A stretch of DNA of 64,000 nt from Mucilaginibacter sp. PAMC 26640 (GCA_001596135.1 CP014773.1:2108001-2172000), one strand, 5' to 3'; shown: positions 29,872-40,653, counted from the first letter of the stretch. Notes: generated from the sequence alone by a model not told the origin. A program made the numbers and translations.

Positions 29872-30066
29872 CTATCCGGCGTCCCTGATCTCTTCCCAGT
29901 AAAGTGTTTCCTGGTAAAGACTGTTTTTAATGGCCACCTGGGCTTTAATTTTATCAAGCTCGGCTTTGACCTGTTCGGGGAGAAGCCCCGCGTGGATGGT
30001 ATAATAGTAAATGGCATAGCCGGTTTTACTATTAATGAATTTGTAATGTTTATCAGCAGTATCCAT
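29872..30066 (-). CDS. Small conserved-looking hypothetical protein
   Basis: A 64-aa cytosolic protein starting MDTADKHYKFINSKTGYAIYYY, with an amphipathic helix (LLPEQVKAELDKIKAQVAIKN) and no signal. Codon use matches the neighbours, and the overlapping frame reads poorly. I do not recognise the family. Confidence 0.6.
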   Translation of the reverse strand: MDTADKHYKFINSKTGYAIYYYTIHAGLLPEQVKAELDKIKAQVAIKNSLYQETLYWEEIRDAG

Positions 30067-30148
30067 AGTTGAAAATGCTTAATGTCATTATAATATAAAC
30101 TGCCGGCATTTTGTTTTAGTATGTAGTAAGTGCATTAATTTACCTTGC

Positions 30149-30336
30149 CATGCTGAGGCACGAAGCATCTGTTAATCGATAGCTTGGCAGGCGTAAGGCA
30201 TGGCACTTAATAGATCCTTCCTTCGTCGGGATGACAAAGTTGCTGAGGCACGCCTTGTCATTCTGATGTACGGAGCATCTGCTGGCGGGTAGCTTGGCAG
30301 GCGTAGGCATTGCACTTAATAGATCCTTTTTTAGCC
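30149..30336. repeat. Two tandem copies of a MITE-like intergenic element
   Basis: The unit runs from GCTGAGGCACGAAGCATCTG through TAGCTTGGCAGGCGTA to CACTTAATAGATCC and occurs twice, about 105 bp apart. The outer ends are imperfect inverted repeats: TTGCCATGCTGAGGCACGAA on the left and, reading inward on the minus strand from 30240, TTGTCATCCCGACGAAGGAA. A related element is at 43105-43203. The second copy has lost its right end. Confidence 0.7.
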
Positions 30337-30363
30337 AGGATTCACAAAACCAGCTTATCAAAA

Positions 30364-30388
30364 GCTCCCCCTTCAGGGGGTTGGGGGG
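30364..30388. repeat. Intergenic hairpin repeat, CCCCCTTCAGGGGG type
   Basis: Second copy of the element at 21044-21068, with TTGGGGGG in place of CTGGGGG. It sits between the MITE-like pair and the gcvP terminator. Confidence 0.75.
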
Positions 30389-30511
30389 CCAGTCGCCTGC
30401 CCGTGTTCGGGCATGTTCGGGCTGTTTACGCGCGTTCGGGCCGTTTGGAACGGTGATTTTTTGCGGAACGCAAACAAGAATGTGCCCATTACTTCGGCAA
30501 GCCAGGGCAAT

Positions 30512-30535
30512 AAAAAACCGCCCTATTAGGGCGGC
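30512..30535 (-). terminator. Terminator of gcvP
   Basis: On the minus strand CCGCCC and GGGCGG pair around TAATA, followed by TTTTTTA. It lies 56 bp past the stop codon. Confidence 0.88.
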
Positions 30536-30590
30536 TCAAAATTATCTGTTCCTCATCTGAAATCTGCATAGCTGAAAATCAGCAGATCTG

Positions 30591-33500
30591 CTAAGTACCG
30601 TATTCTGTGGTGGTTACTTCGCTTTCTTCAAATTCATAATCAGTTAACGGCGGACATGAGCAGATCAGCGTACGGTCGCCATAAGTATCGTTCACGCGGC
30701 CCACCGATGGCCAGAATTTGTACTGAGCTACATACGGTAGCGGGAAACCTGCTTTTTGGCGGGTATACGGGTGCTCCCATTCGTTTCCGGTAATGACGGC
30801 TGATGTATGGGGTGCGTTCTTTAATGGGTTGTCGGTTTTGTCTAACAGGCCATTTTCTACATCCTCAATCTCGTGGCGGATGGAGATCATTGCATCGCAA
30901 AAACGGTCAAGTTCATGCTTAGGTTCTGATTCGGTTGGTTCCACCATTACCGTACCTGCAACCGGGAACGATACCGTAGGGGCGTGGAAACCATAATCCA
31001 TTAGTCGCTTGGCAATATCTACCACCTCTATGCCGTAAGCTTTAAACGAGCGGCAATCCAGGATCATTTCGTGTGCGCATCGGCCATTTTTCCCCGTGTA
31101 CAATACGTTATAATGATCTTTGAGGCGGGTTTTAATATAGTTGGCATTCAGGATAGCGTAACGGGTAGCATCGGTTAAGCCGGGGCCGCCCATCATAGCG
31201 ATATAAGCATGGGATATGATCAGGATAGAAGCAGAACCCCATGGTGCCGACGACACCGCATGGATGGCTTTGCCGTTATCTATATCAACCACGGCGTGGC
31301 CTGGAAGGTATGGCACCAGGTGCTTAGCCACACCGATAGGACCCATACCCGGGCCGCCACCGCCATGCGGAATGCAGAAGGTTTTATGCAGGTTAAGGTG
31401 GCATACATCGGCACCAATATTAGCCGGGCTGGTTAAGCCTACTTGTGCGTTCATATTGGCACCATCCATATACACCTGGCCGCCGTGGGAGTGAATGATC
31501 TCGCAGATCTCGATGATCGACTCTTCAAATACGCCGTGGGTGGATGGGTAAGTTACCATCAGGCAGCTTAGCTCGTTCTTATATTGCTCGGCGCGGGCAC
31601 GCATGTCCTCCACATCGATATTGCCGTTGTCATCGCATTTTACTACAACGATCTTCATGCCGGCCATAGCTGCAGATGCAGGGTTGGTGCCGTGTGCAGA
31701 CGAAGGGATCAAAGCAATGTTACGGTGGGTGTCGCCCCGGTCATGGTGATAAGCGCGAATCACCATCAATCCCGCGTATTCGCCCTGTGCACCGGCATTT
31801 GGCTGCAGACTCATGGCTGCAAAACCAGTGATCTCACTCAGCCATTTGTTCAGCTCATCAAACAACTGCATGTAGCCGCCAACCTGGTCGGTTGGCGCAA
31901 ACGGGTGCATTTTGCTGAACTCCGCCCAGGTAACAGGTACCATTTCGGTAGTGGCGTTCAGTTTCATGGTACAGCTGCCCAAAGCGATCATGGAGTGGCA
32001 AAGCGATAGATCTTTAGCTTCTAAAGATTTAATGTAGCGCAGCATTTCATGCTCGGAATGGTGGGAGTTGAAAATGGCATGGCTTAGATAAGGCGAGGTG
32101 CGCTGCAGTTCTGCAGGGATCACGCTTTGGATATCGCCTTTCAGTTCGTCGAAATTAGCATCAGCCAGGCTTTTGCCTTTTACCTTGGCAAAAAACCTCA
32201 CAATGTTCTTCACATCCTCAGGAGAGGTAGTTTCATCCAAAGAGATGGTAACCTCGCTGCCGGTGTAATGGAAATTAGATTCGTTATTTAAAGCCTCCGA
32301 ATGGATAGGCCCGGCCAGTACGCCAAGGTCAAACTTTAGTGTATCAAAATAGGTCTTATTTAGCTGTTCGAAACCCAGTGCATTTAGCGAGTTAGCCAGC
32401 AATACGGTTAAGCCATGGATGCGCTCGGCTATCAGTTTAACCCCTTTAGGGCCATGGTATACGGCATACATACCGGCCATGATAGCCAATAGCGCCTGTG
32501 CGGTACAAATATTAGAGGTTGCTTTATCGCGGCGAATGTGCTGCTCGCGGGTTTGCAGGGCCATGCGCAATGCATAGTTACCGGCTGCATCTATGGTTAC
32601 CCCAATGATGCGGCCGGGCAGAGAGCGTTTATATTCTTCCTTAGTAGCAAAGAACGCAGCATGCGGGCCACCAAAACCCATTGGTACGCCGAAGCGCTGG
32701 GTGCTGCCCACAACAATATCTGCACCCCATTCTCCCGGGGGAGTTAACAGGATCAGGCTCATGATATCTGCAACTACGGTCAGCTTAATGTTCTTACTGT
32801 GCAATTGATCGGCAAAGCCTTTGTAATTGTACACCTCGCCATTACCGGCAGGGTATTGTACAATAGCACCAAACATGTCATCGGTAAGTTCCACATTGGC
32901 GTGATTACCTATTTGCAGCTTAATACCGTAAGGCTCGCTGCGGGTTTTCAGGATATCAATAGTTTGGGGAAACAGCTCCTCGCTCACAAAGAACACATTG
33001 GCTTTTGTATTTTTGCGGAGGCTGTATTGCATAAACATAGCTTCGGCAGCGGCAGTACCCTCATCAAGCAGAGATGCGTTAGCAATTTCCATCCCGGTAA
33101 GTTCTATTACCATGGTTTGGAAGTTAAGCAATGCCTGTAAACGGCCCTGTGCAATTTCGGCCTGGTAAGGCGTGTATTGCGTGTACCATCCCGGGTTTTC
33201 CAGGATGTTACGCTGGATAACTCCCGGCACAATTACATCATAATAACCCTGGCCGATGTACGATTTAAAAACTTTGTTTTTAGAGGCCGTAACCTTTAGT
33301 GTATTCAAATAATCGAACTCGCTTTTGGCGGCAGGCAGGTTCAAAGGTGCTTTAAGTCTGATACCGGCCGGAACGGTTTGGTCTATCAGTTCATCAAGCG
33401 TTTCCACACCGATGGTTTTTAACATTTTATCGGTATCAGCCTGGTTAGGGGCGATGTGCCTGTGCTGGAATTGCTCCTGGTAATCTATGTTCAGCTTCAT
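30591..33500 (-). CDS. gcvP: Glycine dehydrogenase (aminomethyl-transferring), P-protein
   Basis: The P-protein of the glycine cleavage system decarboxylates glycine with pyridoxal phosphate and passes the aminomethyl group to the lipoylated H-protein. The 969-aa protein is of the fused single-chain type (both halves in one polypeptide). It starts [19 protein letters not shown], and the PLP-binding Lys is in [16 protein letters not shown] near residue 705. Other family blocks ([29 protein letters not shown]) are intact. gcvT and gcvH are not adjacent. A consensus promoter and a terminator make it monocistronic. Confidence 0.98.
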   Translation of the reverse strand: MKLNIDYQEQFQHRHIAPNQADTDKMLKTIGVETLDELIDQTVPAGIRLKAPLNLPAAKSEFDYLNTLKVTASKNKVFKSYIGQGYYDVIVPGVIQRNILENPGWYTQYTPYQAEIAQGRLQALLNFQTMVIELTGMEIANASLLDEGTAAAEAMFMQYSLRKNTKANVFFVSEELFPQTIDILKTRSEPYGIKLQIGNHANVELTDDMFGAIVQYPAGNGEVYNYKGFADQLHSKNIKLTVVADIMSLILLTPPGEWGADIVVGSTQRFGVPMGFGGPHAAFFATKEEYKRSLPGRIIGVTIDAAGNYALRMALQTREQHIRRDKATSNICTAQALLAIMAGMYAVYHGPKGVKLIAERIHGLTVLLANSLNALGFEQLNKTYFDTLKFDLGVLAGPIHSEALNNESNFHYTGSEVTISLDETTSPEDVKNIVRFFAKVKGKSLADANFDELKGDIQSVIPAELQRTSPYLSHAIFNSHHSEHEMLRYIKSLEAKDLSLCHSMIALGSCTMKLNATTEMVPVTWAEFSKMHPFAPTDQVGGYMQLFDELNKWLSEITGFAAMSLQPNAGAQGEYAGLMVIRAYHHDRGDTHRNIALIPSSAHGTNPASAAMAGMKIVVVKCDDNGNIDVEDMRARAEQYKNELSCLMVTYPSTHGVFEESIIEICEIIHSHGGQVYMDGANMNAQVGLTSPANIGADVCHLNLHKTFCIPHGGGGPGMGPIGVAKHLVPYLPGHAVVDIDNGKAIHAVSSAPWGSASILIISHAYIAMMGGPGLTDATRYAILNANYIKTRLKDHYNVLYTGKNGRCAHEMILDCRSFKAYGIEVVDIAKRLMDYGFHAPTVSFPVAGTVMVEPTESEPKHELDRFCDAMISIRHEIEDVENGLLDKTDNPLKNAPHTSAVITGNEWEHPYTRQKAGFPLPYVAQYKFWPSVGRVNDTYGDRTLICSCPPLTDYEFEESEVTTTEYGT

Positions 33501-33526
33501 GAAATGGGTGTACCTTAAATTTAGCG

Positions 33527-33557
33527 CAAAGGTACTATTTTACGTATTGAATAACAA
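33527..33557 (-). promoter_or_regulatory. Consensus promoter of gcvP
   Basis: On the minus strand TTG (complement at 33555-33557) and TACCTTTG (33527-33534) are 20 bp apart, fitting the Bacteroidota consensus. The leader is only about 20-25 nt, leaving no room for a glycine riboswitch. Confidence 0.78.
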
Positions 33558-33613
33558 TTGGGTAATGTTTTAGTGACACTGCATTTACAAGCTGATTTTG
33601 TACTTCAAAAGAT

Positions 33614-33853
33614 CTATTCAGATTCTGTTTTTTTGGCGGGTTTTACTTTTACGATTCCGTTCAATCGCTTGGTTTTGCCCGCCGATATTTTGACAGTAAT
33701 CAGCAATGCCTGCAACGGGCCGGTGCATTTTAAGAAGCCATAAAATTGACCGCAGCGAATGGCATCGCCGTGAATGATTTTATAATTCAAGATAGCGGAT
33801 TGAGCGTAGCATACTGCAATGGCGAAAGCACCCGCACAGAAGTAAAGTGGCAA
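33614..33853 (-). CDS. Possible small secreted protein or gene remnant
   Basis: A 79-codon frame in a 510-bp gap. It reads LPLYFCAGAFAIAVCYAQS at its N terminus, which looks like a Bacteroidota signal peptide with the AQ cleavage site, and then a short beta-rich, lysine-rich body. It lacks an ATG: only a TTG start is available, and an upstream stop prevents an ATG-started extension. It may be a real small gene, or a decayed one. No family recognised. Nothing else is seen in the gap apart from the gcvP promoter. Confidence 0.35.
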   Translation of the reverse strand: MPLYFCAGAFAIAVCYAQSAILNYKIIHGDAIRCGQFYGFLKCTGPLQALLITVKISAGKTKRLNGIVKVKPAKKTESE

Positions 33854-34013
33854 CAGGTGTTTTCCCCAACAACATTTTATTAACCTATCAACAGGTTATG
33901 CTGCGCCATTTAACGGCGACTATAAAGGGAAGCAAATGCCAGCTGAGGTATATTTATTACTTCATTGATTTTTGCAGCAACAACCGCCTCTCCGGTATTA
34001 TCACAATTCTCCG

Positions 34014-34730
34014 TTACGCCAACTGCCGCAGATACATTTGAATCGTGTTCTCTAACCCAAAATACAGCGCATCGCTGATCAGCGCATGGCCTATGCTTAC
34101 CTCGTCCAAAGCAGGGATACGCTGCGCAAAATATTTAAGATTATGCAGATCAAGATCATGCCCTGCGTTGATGCCCAAGCTTAAACGTTGGGCAGCCTCT
34201 GCTGCTGCTACATAGGGCGCTATGGCTGCTGCTTTATCAATGGTGTAATGAGTGGCGTAGGCTTCGGTATACAATTCAATCCTGTCTGTGCCCGTTGTAG
34301 CGGCAGCCTCCACCATCTCCACAATTGGATCAACAAAAATGGAAACGCGGATGCCTGCATCTTTAAATACCTTAATAATATCCTGCAAATATTGCTGGTG
34401 TTTTATAGTATCCCAGCCGTGGTTGCTGGTTATCTGACCCAAAACATCGGGCACCAGGGTTACCTGCTCCGGTTTACTAGCCAGTACAAGTTCTATAAAC
34501 TTTTGTTCTTCACAATTACCTTCGATATTGAATTCGGTGGTAATAACCTTCTTCAGTTCAAATACGTCGGCATAGCGAATGTGGCGCTCGTCCGGCCGTG
34601 GGTGCACCGTGATGCCTTCTGCACCAAAACGTTCGCAGTCTGTTGCCACCCGGATCAGGTCGGGGTTATTACCGCCGCGTGAATTGCGCAGGGTAGCTAT
34701 TTTATTAATGTTGACAGATAAACGGGCCAT
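34014..34730 (-). CDS. pdxJ: Pyridoxine 5'-phosphate synthase
   Basis: PdxJ condenses 1-deoxy-D-xylulose 5-phosphate with 3-amino-2-oxopropyl phosphate in the DXP-dependent vitamin B6 pathway. The 238-aa protein has the family start [17 protein letters not shown], the block [16 protein letters not shown], and the conserved [14 protein letters not shown] near residue 193. It is a TIM-barrel cytosolic enzyme. pdxA is not adjacent. A -7 element lies so close to the ATG that the transcript may be leaderless. Confidence 0.97.
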   Translation of the reverse strand: MARLSVNINKIATLRNSRGGNNPDLIRVATDCERFGAEGITVHPRPDERHIRYADVFELKKVITTEFNIEGNCEEQKFIELVLASKPEQVTLVPDVLGQITSNHGWDTIKHQQYLQDIIKVFKDAGIRVSIFVDPIVEMVEAAATTGTDRIELYTEAYATHYTIDKAAAIAPYVAAAEAAQRLSLGINAGHDLDLHNLKYFAQRIPALDEVSIGHALISDALYFGLENTIQMYLRQLA

Positions 34731-34734
34731 GGCA

Positions 34735-34742
34735 CAAAGTTA
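34735..34742 (-). promoter_or_regulatory. -7 element of a possibly leaderless pdxJ promoter
   Basis: On the minus strand TAACTTTG matches TAnnTTTG and ends four bases before the ATG. A TTTG lies upstream at 16-bp spacing, shorter than usual. Confidence 0.5.
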
Positions 34743-34930
34743 ACAGATACAATTATAACAAAGTGTTTAAACTATAAGTTTATAACGCAATTTGGGTTTT
34801 ACCATTTGTTGCTTGCTATTACGTTTTAGCCGATTTACTTGCATTATATATCGTAATAGTTTCTTTAATTCGTCTGTTTATTCAACTATTTATTCAATAT
34901 ATTCGTAATAGTTATATATTCAGACTACCA

Positions 34931-37291
34931 TTGACAGCTCCTCCAATACCATCAAATGAAAAACAGCGCCTAAAAGCGCTGGATGATTATGCTATTTTAG
35001 ATACGCTGAGCGAAAGTGAATTCGACAGGATCACAGAACTTGCGTCCATTATCTGTGAGGTGCCTATTTCTTTGGTTTCTTTGGTTGATGAAAAACGGCA
35101 ATGGTTTAAATCTGTATTGGGGCTTGATGTGCGTGAAACTGCGCGTGAGATTTCCTTTTGCCGGTACGCCATTTTAGATACCGGTTTAATGGAGGTTCCC
35201 GATGCTACTCAGGATCTTCGTTTCCAAAACAACAGCCTGGTAACTGGCGCTCCGGATATTCGTTTTTATGCAGGTTACCCCTTAATAGATCCTGAAGGGA
35301 ACGCCTTAGGTACGCTCTGTGTAATAGACCGCAAACCGAGGGAGCTAACCGAAAAGCAAAAGAGGGCCATGCAATTGCTGGCACAGGAAGTGATGGTGCT
35401 GATAGCCGAGCGACGTAAAAAACAGGAACTGGTTAATTTCGAAAAACTCTTTAACCTGTCTAACGACTTGCTTTTTGTAGGTGGCAACGATGGTTATTTC
35501 AAGAAGATCAATCCTGCCTTTACAACATTAATGGGCTGGGATCAAGAATATCTGCTAAACACCTCTTCCTTCACATTTATCCATCCGGATGATATAGAGG
35601 GTACTTCCAGGCAACTGCAAAAACTAGCTAACGGGGAGGCTGTTGTAAATTTTCTGCAGAGATTTAAGACGAGATCAGGGGCGTACAAAACCATTCAGTG
35701 GACTTCAACCCCAGAAGCAGGTACCGGTAATATTTTTGGGATAGGCCGAGATGTTACCGAACAACAAGAGATGGCGGTGACGCTTAACCGAACCCGGGAA
35801 ATGCTGGAGCGCACCAACCAGGTGGCTCGTGTTGGCGGCTGGGAAGTTAATCTTAAAACTCAGCAGGTATCGTGGACGGCGGTTACCAAAGAAATTCATG
35901 GGGTACCCGCAGATTATACGCCAAACCTGGCTACGGGGATAGATTTTTATAAGAAAGGTGAAAGTCGTGATAAAATTGCAAGAGTAATCAATGAGGCCGT
36001 TACCAATGGCACGCCCTGGAGCGAGGAATTACAGATCATTAATCAACAAGGGAAAGAAATTTGGGTACGGGCACTAGGTTATGTAGATTTTGAAAATGGC
36101 GTTTGCAACAGGCTTTACGGCACTTTTCAGGATATCGATGATTATAAGCGTGCCGAAATAGCACTCCATAAATCTATTATCCAGCAGCGTAAGCTAAACG
36201 ACGAATTGAAGGTACAGGTTCAGCTTGTACGAGCAAAGGATAAAACCATAGAGGATATCCGCGAATATAAATTTTTGGCTGATTCGATCCCGGAGATTAT
36301 CTGGACATCCAATCCTGATGGGAGTATTGACTATTACAATCGCTACTGGTTTGATTATACCGGCCTGACTTTTGAAGAAACCAGGGAATTTGGATGGCCG
36401 ATTGTTTTGCACCCGGATGATATAGATAAAAACCGCCAAAAATGGCATCATTGCATGGCGACAGGAGAAGGTTATGAAAGTGAATTACGTTTCAGGCGTA
36501 AATCTGACGGTACCTATCGCTGGCACCGGTCGCGCGCGCTGCCGATGAGAAATGACGAAGGCCGAATTGTAAAATGGTTTGGATCATGCACGGATATCGA
36601 TGAGTATAAGCGCGCCCTGGATCTGGAAAACCGGATCAGTCAGTTTGAAGATTTCAACCGGATTATAGCGCATAACCTGCGCGGGCCGGCCGGCAGTATT
36701 GGTATGCTGCTGGGTATGATAGCCGAAGAGGAAGATGCGACGGAGAAAGAAAATTTGTTTGATATGCTTACAACCAGCAGCGATACTTTAAACGAAACAC
36801 TTAACGAATTGATGCGGGTGCTGGAAGTGCGCAATAATAAGAACATGACCTTTGATCATTGTTTCTTACCGGAGATTGTAAATATTACCGATGCTATGCT
36901 GAAAGGGCAGATCGCATCCAAAAAAGCGGTCATTACCACAGATTTGCAGGTGCTGAGCATGAAATTCCCGAAAATGTACCTGGAGAGCATATTTTACAAC
37001 ATGGTGAGCAACGCACTAAAATACAGCCAGCCGGGTTTATCCCCGCAGATCAACATAGGCTCTAAAATAGTGGACGGACGGGTTGTGCTTGCTTTTACAG
37101 ATAATGGGCTTGGGATAGATCTGCAACGCCATGGCCAAAACATGTTCAAACTCAATAGCGTGTTTCACAAAGGGCATGATAGCAAAGGCGTAGGCCTGTT
37201 CATGACCAAAACGCAGATAGAGACCTTCGGCGGGAAGATCTCAGTTGAGAGCGAGCCGAATGTGGGGAGTACGTTTACTATAGTGTTTTAG
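34931..37291 (+). CDS. GAF/PAS sensor histidine kinase
   Basis: A 786-aa cytosolic kinase. Order: a GAF domain (about 10-165, RLKALDDYAILDTLSESEFDRI ... GTLCVIDRKPREL), then three PAS domains (about 168-280, 295-410 and 440-560, the last with TFEETREFGWPIVLHPDD), then a phospho-acceptor block (FNRIIAHNLRGPAGSIG) and an HATPase domain (N box NMVSNALKYS, G boxes DNGLGID and KGVGLFMTK). No membrane segment or receiver domain is present. The start is TTG 34931: no ATG exists before the conserved GAF start. No response regulator gene is adjacent, so the partner is unknown. Confidence 0.92.
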   Translation: MTAPPIPSNEKQRLKALDDYAILDTLSESEFDRITELASIICEVPISLVSLVDEKRQWFKSVLGLDVRETAREISFCRYAILDTGLMEVPDATQDLRFQNNSLVTGAPDIRFYAGYPLIDPEGNALGTLCVIDRKPRELTEKQKRAMQLLAQEVMVLIAERRKKQELVNFEKLFNLSNDLLFVGGNDGYFKKINPAFTTLMGWDQEYLLNTSSFTFIHPDDIEGTSRQLQKLANGEAVVNFLQRFKTRSGAYKTIQWTSTPEAGTGNIFGIGRDVTEQQEMAVTLNRTREMLERTNQVARVGGWEVNLKTQQVSWTAVTKEIHGVPADYTPNLATGIDFYKKGESRDKIARVINEAVTNGTPWSEELQIINQQGKEIWVRALGYVDFENGVCNRLYGTFQDIDDYKRAEIALHKSIIQQRKLNDELKVQVQLVRAKDKTIEDIREYKFLADSIPEIIWTSNPDGSIDYYNRYWFDYTGLTFEETREFGWPIVLHPDDIDKNRQKWHHCMATGEGYESELRFRRKSDGTYRWHRSRALPMRNDEGRIVKWFGSCTDIDEYKRALDLENRISQFEDFNRIIAHNLRGPAGSIGMLLGMIAEEEDATEKENLFDMLTTSSDTLNETLNELMRVLEVRNNKNMTFDHCFLPEIVNITDAMLKGQIASKKAVITTDLQVLSMKFPKMYLESIFYNMVSNALKYSQPGLSPQINIGSKIVDGRVVLAFTDNGLGIDLQRHGQNMFKLNSVFHKGHDSKGVGLFMTKTQIETFGGKISVESEPNVGSTFTIVF

Positions 37292-37402
37292 GCGGAAGGT
37301 TTCCGTAAACCCGATAAGGCGCAAACTGGATAACTGATATCTCCCTTGCACAGTGCAAACATATTGACGTAATTATTAGTTTTGTGGTAAAGCACCAGCA
37401 TT

Positions 37403-37804
37403 ATGCCCTACACCTGCCCTAAATGCGAACGCGAATTAGTGAGCGAAACGCAAAGCCACTACTGTGCTAAGGTCAGCCTTGATGATCTGTTTAAGGGCAG
37501 ATCGGCGGAATTGGTGCTGCTGTTTGATAAGCTGCTGGCAGACGTTGCCGACTGGCCCGGTGTACTGGTAGGCATCACTCCAAATTGCATCACTTTTGTG
37601 CACCGGCAAACTTTCTTTGTTATTCGCCCCATGCAAAAACAGCTCGATCTGAAGTTTTACTCCACTGAAAAAATGGAAGGCCCGCCCGTCTTCAAAAGCA
37701 TAGCTACTGCTGGGAGGTTTCAAAATAATCTGCGCATAAGTAGCACCCACGATTTAAGGCCGCAACTTTTTAGTTGGATAAGCAAATCTTACGAGCTTTT
37801 GTAA
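37403..37804 (+). CDS. DUF5655 domain protein
   Basis: A 133-aa cytosolic protein. The N terminus is a possible zinc-binding segment (YTCPKCERELVSETQSHYC), followed by a DUF5655-like domain (LFDKLLADVADWPGVLVGITPNCITFVHRQTFFVIRP ... LDLKFYS). Function is unknown; DUF5655 proteins resemble small DNA- or ligand-binding domains. The upstream spacing to the kinase (111 bp) does not prove co-transcription. Confidence 0.75.
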   Translation: MPYTCPKCERELVSETQSHYCAKVSLDDLFKGRSAELVLLFDKLLADVADWPGVLVGITPNCITFVHRQTFFVIRPMQKQLDLKFYSTEKMEGPPVFKSIATAGRFQNNLRISSTHDLRPQLFSWISKSYELL

Positions 37805-37840
37805 ATCTTCCGTCTTTAATAACCAATAGCTCTCCTCGTT

Positions 37841-38833
37841 ATGAAACTGGCTAAAACCTTGTTTACGCTACTTATGCTTTTATGCTGCTTGCCCCAGGGA
37901 AAAGCACAAAATAATTATGCGCAACTAACCAACTACCAGCAATTTTACGGGATAGCCCGGGGTTTTGGCAAAAGCTGGATCACACTACGGCGGTTTGAAG
38001 ATCACAGCCGCTATTTTATTCTATTAGTCAATCCGCAAACGCTCGAGACGCGGGTTGACCTGGCCGAATCGTACCAGGTACAGCCAATGAGCATGAAAGG
38101 CATCCGGAGTATGTTTAAAGCTAGTCCGTATGGAAAGGCGTTGATGAAATCCGAGCAGCAGTCTGTGCAGATCCAGGATGCGGGAATTGAAAGCGGGGTA
38201 CCCAAAGATGCAGGTATCAGTTTAACCGCCGATCTTTGTCCGGCACACCGCCCGCTGGACAGGCGTATTTTTACTGATATCATAACAGGCTTTCAAAAAG
38301 TGGAGCGGCCGGTACCGATAGCCTTATCGGTAAGCGGCATCTGGATGCAGCACCACATTGCCGACCTGGACTGGCTGAAGCAATTGCAGCAGAACCATGA
38401 GATCAACATCACCTGGATCAACCACTCCTACAACCACCGCGTAAGCGCCAAAGCGCCGCTCAAAACAAACTTCCTGCTGGAACCGGGCACTGATGTCAAC
38501 TATGAAGTGCTGGAAACTGAAAAAGCGATGCTGAAAAATGGACTGCTGCCCTCGGTGTTTTTCCGGTTCCCGGGGTTGGTGTCAGATCAGCAACTCGTAT
38601 ACAAGATAACCAATTTTGGCCTGATCCCCGTCGGGACAGATGCATGGCTGGCCAAAGGCCAGCAACCGCATGCAGGCAGCATCGTGCTCATCCATGGCAA
38701 CGGTAACGAACCCACCGGCGTAGCGGATTTCATTAAACTGCTACAATCCAAAGCAGGCTCCATCGCCAACAAGCAATGGCTGCTGTATGATCTGCGGGAA
38801 ACTGTGGAGGATGAATTTGAGGGAGGGAAGTAA
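37841..38833 (+). CDS. Secreted polysaccharide deacetylase-like protein
   Basis: A 330-aa protein with a signal peptide (ending QGKAQ). The NodB-homology core begins near residue 126 with ISLTADLCPAHRP, where the Asp corresponds to the metal Asp of the TFDDGP motif, and continues with NHSYNH, the HxxxxH-type metal motif. FFRFPGL matches the later conserved block. Members remove N- or O-acetyl groups from glycans. The TADLCP variant departs from the consensus, so activity is likely but not certain. Confidence 0.8.
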   Translation: MKLAKTLFTLLMLLCCLPQGKAQNNYAQLTNYQQFYGIARGFGKSWITLRRFEDHSRYFILLVNPQTLETRVDLAESYQVQPMSMKGIRSMFKASPYGKALMKSEQQSVQIQDAGIESGVPKDAGISLTADLCPAHRPLDRRIFTDIITGFQKVERPVPIALSVSGIWMQHHIADLDWLKQLQQNHEINITWINHSYNHRVSAKAPLKTNFLLEPGTDVNYEVLETEKAMLKNGLLPSVFFRFPGLVSDQQLVYKITNFGLIPVGTDAWLAKGQQPHAGSIVLIHGNGNEPTGVADFIKLLQSKAGSIANKQWLLYDLRETVEDEFEGGK

Positions 38834-38857
38834 TGAAGTTGCTTATCTATCCCGTGG

Positions 38858-39243
38858 AATTCCGATATACATCGCCATGACCCTGCCGATGCCCCCCCTG
38901 CCGTCGTGCTGAATTTATTTCAGCATCCCACAGGACAAGTGAACCTTATGACCGTACTGATGCCCCAGCCGTCGTGCTGAATTTATTTCAGCATCCCACA
39001 GGACAAGTGAACATTAACCCGTGGGATGCCGATACCCATCTGAATGATTGTACTGGTGCCCCCCCGCCGTCGTGCTGAATTTATTTCAGCATCCCACAGG
39101 ACGAGCGAATCTTATCTAAAACCATGCCGATATGCATTGGCATGACCGTACTGATTCCCTCCGCCGTCGTGCTGAATTTATTTGAGCATCCCACAGGACA
39201 GTGAACCTTTTCCCATGGGATGCCGATATGCATCGGCATGACG
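38858..39243. repeat. Cluster of REP-like palindromes in direct and inverted orientation
   Basis: Four direct copies (near 38901, 38970, 39067, 39164) read GCCGTCGTGCTGAATTT then ATTTCAGCATCCCACAGGAC; the core is the hairpin TGCTGAA-TTTAT-TTCAGCA. Between them lie inverted relatives (38860-38890 degenerate, 39019-39044, 39118-39146, 39213-39243) of the form GGGATGCCGATATGCATCGG then CATGACGG. A direct and an inverted copy form one REPIN-like unit of about 80 bp (39163-39243). The fourth direct copy has a mismatch in its right arm (TTGAGCA). See 53162-54488 for relatives. Confidence 0.88.
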
Positions 39244-39256
39244 GCGTATAAAAACC

Positions 39257-39286
39257 AAAAAGGGATCCGGCTCTCGCCAAATCCCT
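39257..39286 (-). terminator. Terminator of ahcY
   Basis: On the minus strand AGGGAT-TT-GGC pairs with GCC-GG-ATCCCT around GAGA, followed by TTTTTGG. It is 50 bp past the ahcY stop. Confidence 0.8.
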
Positions 39287-39336
39287 CTTCTTAATATTAC
39301 CTTGATTCCTGACTCTTACAGTCTTGAACCTATTCC

Positions 39337-40653
39337 TTAGTAGCGGTAGTATTCAGGTTTAAACGGACCGTCTACAGTTACGCCGATATATTCAGCCTGG
39401 TTTTGATCTAAAACTTCCAGTTCAACACCAATTTTAGCAAGGTGTAAACGGGCAACTTTTTCATCCAGATGTTTTGGCAAAGTGTATACTTTGTTTTCGT
39501 AAGCATCAGCATTGGTCCAAAGTTCAATTTGAGCCAAAGTTTGGTTGGTGAATGAGTTACTCATTACAAAGCTTGGGTGGCCGGTAGCGCAACCTAAGTT
39601 TACCAAACGGCCTTCTGCCAGTACAATTACGTCTTTACCGTCAATGGTATATTTATCAACCTGTGGTTTGATCTCAATTTTGCTGTCGCCATAGGTGCCG
39701 TTTAACCAGGCCATATCAATCTCATTATCAAAGTGACCGATGTTACAAACGATCGCTTTATCTTTCAATGCACGGAAATGCTCTTCGCGAACGATGTTCA
39801 TGTTACCGGTAGCAGTAACAACGATATCAGCCTCAGCAATAGCGGTAGAAAGTTTCTTCACTTCAAATCCTTCCATAGCTGCCTGTAATGCACAGATAGG
39901 ATCGATTTCGGTAACGATAACGCGAACACCTGCATTACGCAGAGAGTCTGCAGAACCTTTACCTACGTCACCGTAGCCGCAAACAACACCTACCTTGCCA
40001 GCCATCATTACATCGGTAGCACGACGGATAGCATCAACCAAGGATTCGCGGCAACCGTATTTGTTATCGAATTTTGATTTGGTAACCGAATCGTTGATAT
40101 TGATAGCAGGCACCAATAAAGTACCGGCTTTCATACGCTCGTACAAACGGTGAACACCTGTAGTGGTTTCTTCAGATAAGCCTTGTATGCCGGCAGCCAG
40201 TTCAGGGTATTTATCAAACACCATATTGGTTAAATCACCACCATCATCAAGGATCATGTTTAAGGGTTGACGGTCTTCGCCAAAGAATAAAGTTTGCTCG
40301 ATACACCACTCAAATTCTTCTTCGTTCATACCTTTCCAGGCATAAACAGCAGTACCGGCAGCAGCAATAGCAGCAGCAGCGTGATCCTGAGTAGAGAAAA
40401 TGTTACATGATGACCAGGTAACCTCTGCACCGAGTGCCTGCAGTGTTTCAATCAAAACAGCAGTTTGGATAGTCATGTGTAAACAACCTGCAATACGTGC
40501 GCCCTTTAAGATCTGGGCAGGTCCGTATTCTTCACGCAGAGCCATTAAGCCCGGCATTTCTGCCTCGGCCAATTCAATTTCTTTGCGGCCCCAGGCAGCA
40601 AGTGAAATGTCTTTCACTTTATTTTTAACGTATGTTGTCTCTAATGTCGACAT
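39337..40653 (-). CDS. ahcY: Adenosylhomocysteinase
   Basis: AhcY hydrolyses S-adenosylhomocysteine to adenosine and homocysteine with tightly bound NAD, keeping methyl-transfer reactions running. The 438-aa protein shows the family blocks: [44 protein letters not shown] with the catalytic Lys, and the NAD-binding [14 protein letters not shown]. The C terminus ends PEYYRY, a shared family ending. It is cytosolic, with a promoter and terminator of its own. Confidence 0.98.
   Translation of the reverse strand: MSTLETTYVKNKVKDISLAAWGRKEIELAEAEMPGLMALREEYGPAQILKGARIAGCLHMTIQTAVLIETLQALGAEVTWSSCNIFSTQDHAAAAIAAAGTAVYAWKGMNEEEFEWCIEQTLFFGEDRQPLNMILDDGGDLTNMVFDKYPELAAGIQGLSEETTTGVHRLYERMKAGTLLVPAININDSVTKSKFDNKYGCRESLVDAIRRATDVMMAGKVGVVCGYGDVGKGSADSLRNAGVRVIVTEIDPICALQAAMEGFEVKKLSTAIAEADIVVTATGNMNIVREEHFRALKDKAIVCNIGHFDNEIDMAWLNGTYGDSKIEIKPQVDKYTIDGKDVIVLAEGRLVNLGCATGHPSFVMSNSFTNQTLAQIELWTNADAYENKVYTLPKHLDEKVARLHLAKIGVELEVLDQNQAEYIGVTVDGPFKPEYYRY

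Noticed and set aside
33500..33560. Glycine riboswitch in front of gcvP
   Set aside because: The leader after the promoter is only about 20-25 nt, too short for the aptamer.
33847..34041. 64-codon plus-strand frame overlapping the end of pdxJ
   Set aside because: It lies antisense to pdxJ and a low-complexity stretch; it looks like a shadow.
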